Notes under the pieces: generated by a model
The model's database searches: none
Told to the model about the DNA's origin: nothing
What the model saw: only the letters and a program-made list of their open reading frames with translations
Program-made: the position numbers and the translations under genes
From: Theocolax elegans
Lineage: Eukaryota; Arthropoda; Insecta; Hymenoptera; Cerocephalidae
Length of the DNA: 64,000 nucleotides
Assembly: GCA_026168455.1 (NCBI GenBank)
Contig: CM047428.1
Coordinates: 37,166,121 to 37,230,120 of the forward strand
Reading direction: 5' to 3'
In this document: in pieces, positions 57,206 to 64,000 of the stretch
Numbering within the stretch: the first letter of the stretch is position 1
Layout of the letters: every line of letters begins with the position of its first letter

Positions 57206-58178
57206 GTATCTTCGCTTGTTTCAGTATCCATCTAATCCCCTGTAAGCTGCTAAAAATACAAATATTATTATACAAATGTAAAAAATTAATTTTTAAACAT
57301 TTATAATGCTGAATTTTTAGTTTTACATCCCTTACAAGAATTATAATACTAATCTGAAGGATGATTATAAATATATAAACATCATTATTACAATAACCGA
57401 ATATACGTATTTAATACAAAAGATATATAAATAAATCGGATATACAGGGTGTCCCAAAAGTATGGACACACCTGAATATCTCGGAAAATAAGGGTGCTAG
57501 GAAAAAACTTTCAATATAAAAGCTTTAGGAAATCAAACGATGCATCTGATGGTGACCTTCAATTCGACCTTAAGCTTGACCTTCAAGGTTATTTGAAGGT
57601 CAAAGAGATTTTTTTAAATGGGAACCCCTATTTTTGACACCGGATTCAGAAAGAGCGAAAAATTTTACGTTCAAAGCGATGGTTTTCAATTTGTTAGAAT
57701 GACCTTCAAAAGGTAAAATGAAGGTTAAATATTGAAAAATCGTAAACAAGCTATTTTCTTTGAACTTTTTCGGATTTGTGGGCGAATAAATGTCAGAGTA
57801 GATTTTGGGATTAATAACCTTGAGTATCTCGACCTTGGAGTTAATTTTCAAGGTCATTCAAAGGTCAAAGTAATTTTTTATGGACAGCCTTATTTCTGAC
57901 ACCGGATTCAAAGAGAGCGGAAAACGTAATACCAGAAATGATATTTTACAGTTTTTCGTTGTGAACATGAGAAAGTTAATTGAAGGTTAAATTTCATAAA
58001 CACTTAGAAACTATTGTCGTAAATTTACTAACCTTACTTTTAGCGCTACCCAGAAACAACGACGTGGACGTAGTAAGTTCTGTTTCCTTTGGGGTGCTTG
58101 ATTAACGTGAGTCCCCTTTCCTCTCACGATGGGGAGCTTGCTTAACGTGAGTCCCCTTGCCTCTCACGATTGACGTGA

Positions 58179-58290
58179 TGTCTAGCCGGTGAAGGCAAGA
58201 CAGGCTGATGTCCGGCCGGTGAAGGCAAGACAGGCTGGTGTCCGGCCGTTAAAGGCAAGACAGGCTGGTGTCTGGCCTGTGAAGGCAAGA
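58179..58290. repeat. 30-bp minisatellite
   Basis: Just under four units of TGTCCGGCCGGTGAAGGCAA followed by GACAGGCTGG. Two units also occur in the duplicate (about 56727-56781), and an inverted, degraded version at about 60045-60075 near the other arm, so it belonged to the arms of the mariner-type element. Confidence 0.8.
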
Positions 58291-58322
58291 TGAAAATTCT
58301 TTCAGAAATCGTCAGTTACCAT

Positions 58323-59410
58323 TTAAAGTTCTTGCTCAAAATGCCCTCCATTTTTTAGTTGACAATGCCCCATGCGATCATAAAATGATGAAACTGCTCT
58401 TTGAATCATTTCATTTGGGATTGCCTGTATCGTGTCAATAATACGTTGCCGTAATTCCTCCAAGTTTGCAGGTTTAGTAGCATATTGCAGGTTTTTGACG
58501 TAGCCCCATAAAAAATAATCTAGTGGCGACATGTCAGGAGAACGAGGTGGCCACTCAATAGTTCCTCTACGCCCAATTACTCGTCCTGGAGAAATGTTTC
58601 ATCTAAATAATTACGCACGTTTATTGCATAATGAGGGGCCGCCCCATCTTGTTGAAAGTAAGTGGTGTTAAAATTGTCACCGACAATCTCATTAACCGCA
58701 GGTACGATTTCATTCCTTAACATGTTTAGATACTTTTTTCCTGTCAAATTACCTTCTATAAAAAACGGCCCTACTATGCTATTGTTTATGATACCTGCCC
58801 AAACATTTAGTTTTTGTGGATGTTGTGTATGTGATTCCAAAAACCAGTGTGGATTATCTGATGCCCAGAACCTACAATTGTGACGATTAACGTTGCCATC
58901 TAACTGAAAAGTACATTCATCGGAAAATACTATTTCGTTTAAAAAATTTTGCCGCGCATCTATACGGTTTATCATTAATTCGGCAAATTCCAGTCTTCGA
59001 TCAAAATCATCCTCATTTAATTCTTGTACCAATTTGATTTTATATGGATGAAATTTCAACAGTTTCATAATTCTATGAACGGAAGTCCTACAAACATTTG
59101 TTTCCCGAGATACTTGCCTGATAGAGGTTCCAGGATTTTCAATGAATGATAATGCCACATTCAAAGAAGTTTCTTCATCAGTCGCAATCTTAGGCCTCCC
59201 ACTTTTGGGGCAATCTTTGACACTACCAGTTTGCTCAAAACGAGAAATAGTATTTCCAACTGTTTTTTGTGAAATTCCTGGTTGCAACGGTAAACGGTAT
59301 TCTGCATTAAATAAAGCCGCAACTCGACGATATGACCTGACCATGTTACCCCATCCTCTCATCATGAGAATGGTTATTCGTTCACGTTCTGAAAGACGAT
59401 TCATATTCAA
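58323..59410 (-). pseudogene. mariner-superfamily transposase, one frameshift
   Basis: N-terminal helix-turn-helix domain of the DUF4817 type (LSERERITILMMRGWG; TGSVKDCPKSGRPK near residues 70-80), a second helix-turn-helix (SIRQVSRETNVCRTSVHRIM), then the DDE/D catalytic domain. The first aspartate is in IVFSDECTF (near 163), the second in YFQQDGAAPHYA (near 252) and the third in RSPDMSPLDYFLWGY. A frame slip near 58577 separates the second and third. Counted across it, the last two aspartates are about 36-37 residues apart. The ends of the protein seem complete. It would cut and paste the element at TA sites. Confidence 0.9.
58533..58576 (-). other. Frameshift site in the transposase
   Basis: The frame from the N-terminus reads to a TAA here, while the next frame reads GRVIGRRGTIEWPPRSPD, the conserved block of this family. 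One or two bases were lost or gained near 58577-58585. Confidence 0.8.
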
Positions 59411-60082
59411 ATGAATAAAAGAAATGAAGAATAAGTTGAGAATTGTAAAACAAAACTAATAATTGAAAACAGAATGAATGCTTTAATAGACCAAATTCAA
59501 ACTTCTTCGTTGAAATTTTCAGAGTCACTGAAAACACTACCCACGAGGTTTTCGGGGTTGTTGTACACGAATATGGGCTCAGAATTTTAACTGGGTACCC
59601 CCGGTGTAACTCTTAAATGTTTGAATATCTGCACATTATTGCATATTTAAACATTTTCTCAAATTTGCAATCTTGCTATTTTTTTATAAATTTGCTAGAA
59701 TTAGTCGTGTTTATCTATTCCTTAAAACTGACGAAATCTTATTAGTTATATTCTTATTATAATAATGACACTAGCATTCAAAAAAGTGGTCTATTCTGGG
59801 AACGAGACCTATGTATTCTTATGTATTTGACGTGCTGAATCCGAATCCAACGTAGCTTTAACTCAGGCATCCCCAAAAATTTTTTAAAGTTATAAAAAAC
59901 CGTGAAAAAGGTGAATAAAATCCATATTAAAATGGTAAGATTCGGAGTAAAACAGTTTTTTATGAGTGTACGTGGTTTTTGTGTATTTTGACTTGCTAAA
60001 CCCAAATCCAGGGCTTATTTTACCCGGTTGGATCAGACTGTCTTGCCTTCACCGGCAGGACACCAGCCTGTCTTGCATTGTT

Positions 60083-60196
60083 GCAAATTTTTCATTTTTG
60101 CAAATTTTTCAATTTTGCAAATTTTTCATTTTTGCAAATTTTTGAATTTTGCAAATTTTCCAATTTTGCAAATTTTCCAATTTTGCAAATTTTTTA
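60083..60196. repeat. 17-bp tandem array
   Basis: About seven units of GCAAATTTTTCATTTTT / GCAAATTTTCCAATTTT. It sits between the transposase side and the right arm of the mariner-type element. Non-coding. Confidence 0.8.
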
Positions 60197-61309
60197 GTTT
60201 TACTTTTTTACTTAAGCATTCCATCGTGAGAGACAAAGGAGAATCACGTTAAGCACGCATCCCATCGTGAGAGGCAAGGCGACTCATTTCTGGCATTACG
60301 TTTTCCGCTCTCTTTGAATCCGGTGTCAGAAATAAGGCTGTCCATAAAAAATTTACTTTGACCTTTGAATGACCTTGAAAATTAACTCCAAGGTCGAGAT
60401 AATCAAGGTTGTTAATCCCAAAGTCTACTCTGACATTTATTCGCCCACAAATCCGAAAAAGTTCAAAGAAAATAGCTTGTTTACGATTTTTCAATATTTA
60501 ACCTTCATTTTACCTTTTGAAGGTCATTCTAACAAATTGAAAACCATCGCTTTGGACGTAAAATTTTTCGCTCTTTCTGAATCCGGTGTCAAAAATAGGG
60601 GTTCCCATTTAAAAAAATCTCTTTGACCTTCAAATAACCTTGAAGGTCAAGCTTAAGTTCAAATTGAAGGTCACCATCAGATGCATCGTTTGATTTCCTA
60701 AAGCTTTTATATTGAAAGTTTTTTTCCTAGCACCCTTATTTTCCGAGATATCCAGGTGTGTCCATACTTTTGGGACACCCTGTATAATTATAATGAATAA
60801 TATGATAACGTGACAGTGACAAGTTTGTGAAATCTAAACAATGTATTGCTGAATAATAATAATAATAATAATGTTGATACTTTTATAGTAATCCTTCAGA
60901 TTAGTATTATAATTCTTGTAAGAGATGTAAAACTAAAAATCAAGCATTATAAATGTTTAAAAAATAATTTTTTATTATTTTATAATAATATTTGTATTTT
61001 TAGCAGCTTACAGGGGATTAGATGGATACTGAAACAAGTGGAGATACTTTTCTACCATTCCAAGGTAAGTGCATAAATTTTTTTGCACTGATCATGCTAC
61101 TAGATTCATCGTTATAAGGCAACAAATATACGTTTCTATTAATATTTCGGGCACTTTTCCCGGATATTTTGACCATAAGCAATCTTAATGATTTAGACCC
61201 GCTCTGGAAATTTTTAGGCAGTTTCTGACTATAAAAAGACATCTTTTAGACAGTATTAGGTTACCAGAGTCCGGAGCAGAATTGCTGATTTTCACTATTT
61301 AAGGTTTAA

Positions 61310-61510
61310 ATGGCTTACAAGAGTGTGACAGCATACATTTATATTTTTAAAAGTATTTTTAATGAAAAGTTCGGAAAATTTTACAAAAAAAGTCATACTT
61401 ATGTTTTTAGTGAAAAATGCATCCCCTGGGAGCTAAAAATTCATGAAAATGGGCATATAATGCAAAAAAGTGCTAAAATGTCAACTTTGACTCTCTTTAA
61501 CTTAAAATAA
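61310..61510 (+). CDS. 66-codon frame in the right foldback arm, function unknown
   Basis: Counterpart of 55283-55483 (MAYKSVTAYIYIFKSIF to LTLFNLK), intact in this arm too. It lies downstream of the exon-like ATG and GTAAGT donor at about 61021-61070. A second short frame follows outward (KSEKIQENYWIPLKHIPTV, with a hydrophobic run) and reaches the element end. Not recognised. Confidence 0.25.
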   Translation: MAYKSVTAYIYIFKSIFNEKFGKFYKKSHTYVFSEKCIPWELKIHENGHIMQKSAKMSTLTLFNLK

Positions 61511-61712
61511 TGGCCCAGAAAAAATCTGAAAAAATTCAGGAGAACTACTGGATACCTCTAAAACATATTCCCACAGTTATAGCAATATTTATTTTTTTCA
61601 TCTTCGATGTAACAGAGAACCACCCATATATATATATATATTGCAATAAAACTAAATAAAGAGGAATCGAGTAGCGTGGTTTACGGGCCACGAAAGTGAG
61701 GACCACGTTACA

Positions 61713-62716
61713 ATAATGAAAAATACTCAAGAATACACACTTTTTTGCACTAAATCAAAATCTTCAAGTCCTACAAGAAAACTTGAAATAAACGAAAAGT
61801 TCATTTCATAATTACAAAAAAATTTTATTCTTTTAAATTCTTTTCGATCCGAGACGAATTTCTCAAGATAAATATATAAATACGTTTAACATAGTGAAAA
61901 TCGTACAAAAATACACGTTTTTAGGTACAATCGTTATACGAGAGTGACTTATATATGTCTCCCAAAAAAGTGATTTTTAATATTATTTTAGTACCTGTTT
62001 TTTACTTTTTGCAGTGTGTATTCTGAAAAACATTTGCATTGTGTACCCAAAATTTGGTGCATTCTATAATTATGATCAGACCACTTCACGAGGAATACCC
62101 CATGTATATTCATCATTATTTTTTGCTCAATTAAATTTTTGTAAAAGAATAAATATCTAAAAATGATTAGAACAGTCTAACATATAGAAAAGTACGCTTT
62201 TAAAAATCAATATTTGCTAGACGAAAACTTGAGCTGGACTCAATAATCAAGAAATTTTCTTCTGCATTATAGTTTCATCCACCAGGTTTTTTCGAAAGCC
62301 TTTACTCGTATTCAAAAATTAGTATTGAAAGCAGCGAATGACGAAACTATTGTTATCCAGAATGCTGAGAAGAAAAGAAAACAAGTATTATGACTGAAAG
62401 ATGAAAGAGCTTTCCCAAATACATTTTAAAAAGGGAATCCACAAAATAAATTCACCACAGTGCCAAATTTTAAAACATAGTTCTCGAAGATGCATAATAA
62501 GATTTTTTGGAAATAATCTTATATCGCATATACATCACCTTTTGCTATTGACGAGTGACATAAATAAACCGCATACAATACATTATAGATAAAAAAATTT
62601 AAAATAATATGCACACACTACAGTAATAATATACTAAAATTTAAACATATTTGAACCCTTGATTCAAATAATTAAAAATTAATTTAAATAGTGTAATATA
62701 GAAGATAGTGTTGAGT
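61713..62716. other. A/T-rich interval, no gene recognised
   Basis: Flank of the solo LTR. 61850-61885 resembles the flank on the other side near 53340-53375. No open frame with protein-like composition. Confidence 0.5.
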
Positions 62717-62938
62717 TATATATTCTCTGTCTGGCTTTCTTAACAGCGTGGGCGCACTTTTCGATAATTATTTGTTTAGTGAAAACTTTGTCAGTTGAAG
62801 CGTAAGCAGCAGCTAACCAGCCAACACCAATCTTTGCAAGCTCTCTACCAGACATACCTTCAGTCCAAATAGCACCATGGTCAAATTGTGTGATTTTGAA
62901 TCTGTGTTTACCTTTATTTTGGCGACAGAATCTAATAG
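62717..62938 (-). pseudogene. ATAD3-like C-terminal fragment
   Basis: A minus-strand frame of about 70 codons includes HRFKITQFDHGAIWTEGMS, then GRELAKIGVGWLAAAYAS and IIEKCAHAVKKARQRI. This resembles the C-terminus of ATAD3 (belphegor in flies), a mitochondrial inner-membrane AAA ATPase, where TEGMSGRE followed by WQAxAYAS is typical. Compared with the family as I know it, several residues before TEGMSGRE are missing, and a stop lies just upstream (about 62938). That suggests a retro- or duplicate fragment and not a working exon. Identity is inferred from motif memory without a database search. Confidence 0.55.
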
Positions 62939-63822
62939 AAATTTTTCAAAGTAAAGCCTATAAGTCCTTACGTTCCTGTCGTCCAGGTAGCGAGAACTCG
63001 ACCATTTCGTCGGGTCGATCGTTCACTACCTAGTCAAATAATTCTGACGTATTGAAGATTACCACCAATGTGAAATTATTGCTCTATTCCCCGGTACGGT
63101 ACAGAAATACGTTTCACGTTTTCATGGGACGCAAATATTTGCTTATGTGTCTACTCGATTGTATTTGTAAGAATGCGTCAGTCTCGTAAATAAATAATAG
63201 TAGACCTCGTCGTGACTACGAGGTCTAGTCGAAAACTTTATAAGTCCAGGCTAATTAGACTCAAAAAGTACTGTTTAAAAAAAAAAACATTAAGAGGCAG
63301 TTTTTCAGTTTTGAGAATGTGGCCACGGATTCGGTCTCGGTCATTGGTTAAATAATGAATGAATGTACAGAAAAATAACTACGTGTAATGAACGTCAATC
63401 TGCTTATCTGGATACTATTACCCTGTAAAAGTAATCACTCATTCATGTGGAAATCTCCAAATCACCAATTTCAGAAATTAAAAGAATATTAGGCGTATAC
63501 ATTAGGCTCTTGACAGCTAATACCACAGTTGCAAATTAGGTAATTGTGTAAATGGCAACAAATTCTAATTAGTATTAACAAACTTTTTTCTTTTTAATAT
63601 ATAATACAAAAAATCAACCCATTTTGAGATATTTAAGTTCAAAGTTGGTCATAAAAAGAAAAAAGGAAAAATAAAGTAATTTTTTCAACTGCTATAACTT
63701 TAGTACATATTCATTGATTGATCCAAAATCTTTTTTACATATTCTGGAACATATTCCCAGACTATATCTAACTTTTTCAACATTTTAAAATTTTGATCTG
63801 CTTACTTGACGTGAAATCATCC

Positions 63823-63868
<46 letters not shown>

Positions 63869-64000
63869 TTATTTATGTATTTATAATTTAGTAAAATTAG
63901 CTACAATTTTTGTCTAGGATTCGTCTTCTACGTAATGAACTGATGATTTTAACGATGAATGGTGTACAGATGATGCTACTTCACAAAGTCGATTTTGTGA
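62939..64000. other. Non-coding right end with hairpins and (TA)n
   Basis: Contains an imperfect stem-loop at about 62984-63031 (GGTAGCGAGAACTCGACC against GGGTCGATCGTTCACTACC) and a perfect 10-bp hairpin at 63201-63227 (TAGACCTCGT, 7-nt loop, ACGAGGTCTA). A (TA)n tract lies at about 63825-63865. No gene is seen. Confidence 0.45.

Larger units (their letters stand above)
57445..60782 (-). mobile_element. Long-armed Tc1/mariner-superfamily element
   Basis: Termini CAGGGTGTCCCAAAAGTATG and its inverse, flanked by TA (57443-57444 and 60783-60784). The arms of more than 600 bp (57445-58170 and about 60224-60782) are inverted repeats, although the right arm lacks about 150 bp. The arms are rich in AAGGTCA and TGACCTT. 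A transposase gene lies on the minus strand between them. The element is inserted in the centre of the foldback element. Confidence 0.85.
55168..61625. mobile_element. Foldback element with arms of about 750 bp, carrying a nested mariner-type element
   Basis: Termini GGGTGGTTCTCTGTGACATC and its near-perfect inverse (GATGTAACAGAGAACCACCC), both next to (TA)n. Arms 55168-55930 and 60865-61625 match by eye with scattered substitutions. Without the nested DNA (55985-60782) the element is about 1.65 kb, almost all arm. Each arm holds the same exon-like start and a 66-codon frame. The class is not recognised; insertion into a (TA)n tract hides the target duplication. Confidence 0.75.
53383..61712 (+). 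repeat. Solo copy of the long Gypsy LTR, split by a nested element
   Basis: Left part 53383-55167 starts TGTGAGGTAAAGCTCACA. Right part 61626-61712 ends CCACGTTACA. Together they give about 1.87 kb, matching 34156-36033. A 4-bp direct repeat ATAA flanks it (53379-53382 and 61713-61716), so it is a solo LTR left by recombination. No primer site or internal region follows. The split is inside TA-microsatellite sequence. Confidence 0.8.

Noticed and set aside
1..64000. CRISPR arrays, tRNA or rRNA genes, bacterial features
   Set aside because: None seen. Tandem repeats here are minisatellites or transposon arrays without regular unique spacers, and no cloverleaf with conserved tRNA boxes was recognised.

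Overview
This is a gene-poor, A/T-rich stretch of eukaryotic nuclear DNA. It is built almost entirely of transposable elements inserted into one another. The set of families points to an arthropod, most likely an insect: BEL/Pao elements with multi-knuckle Gag, Ty3/Gypsy elements primed by tRNA-Lys, a Transib-like foldback, a Tc1/mariner-superfamily transposase with the insect-type N-terminal domain, piggyBac, a LINE with a TCAA tail, and a Polinton-type DNA polymerase B relic. The order cannot be fixed from sequence; a hymenopteran is a plausible guess only. No intact host gene was found. The only host-like coding traces are a degraded ATAD3-like exon near the right end, a small set of possible spliced exons near 31 kb, and a decayed coiled-coil frame near 32 kb.

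Layout. 1-8350 and 11358-20600 hold two copies of the same BEL/Pao element. Both carry the same premature stop, the same frameshift, the same 5'-to-3' LTR differences and the same nested Transib-like element, so they arose by duplicating the locus and not by two insertions (or they are an assembly duplicate). A LINE nested in an older LINE lies between them. At 21141-22420 is an LTR plus gag relic of a Gypsy-type element, butted against a 3'-truncated minus-strand Gypsy element (22421 to about 29454) that has its own nested insertion. A MITE, candidate exons and long A/T-rich tracts follow to 34155.

From 34156 a second Gypsy-type element begins with an unusually long LTR (1.88 kb), a tRNA-Lys primer site, a leader with 51-bp repeats and a gag truncated near 45720. 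Its leader is split by a nearly intact minus-strand BEL element (36367-42864, 5-bp target duplication GAAGT). A LINE tail, a 100-N gap and a PolB relic follow. Then come a mariner-type relic, a piggyBac relic, and a solo copy of the same long LTR (53383-61712). That solo LTR contains a long-armed foldback element (55168-61625), which itself contains a long-armed mariner-type element with a near-complete transposase. A block around 56.4-57.2 kb is full of single-base indels against its own duplicate and looks like uncorrected long-read sequence.

Nothing here forms a host pathway. The relationships that matter are nesting orders, which give a relative chronology, and shared lesions and target-site duplications, which tell transposition from duplication. 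All element proteins appear disabled, the closest to intact being the BEL element at 36367-42864 (one frameshift, one stop) and the mariner-type transposase (one frameshift).
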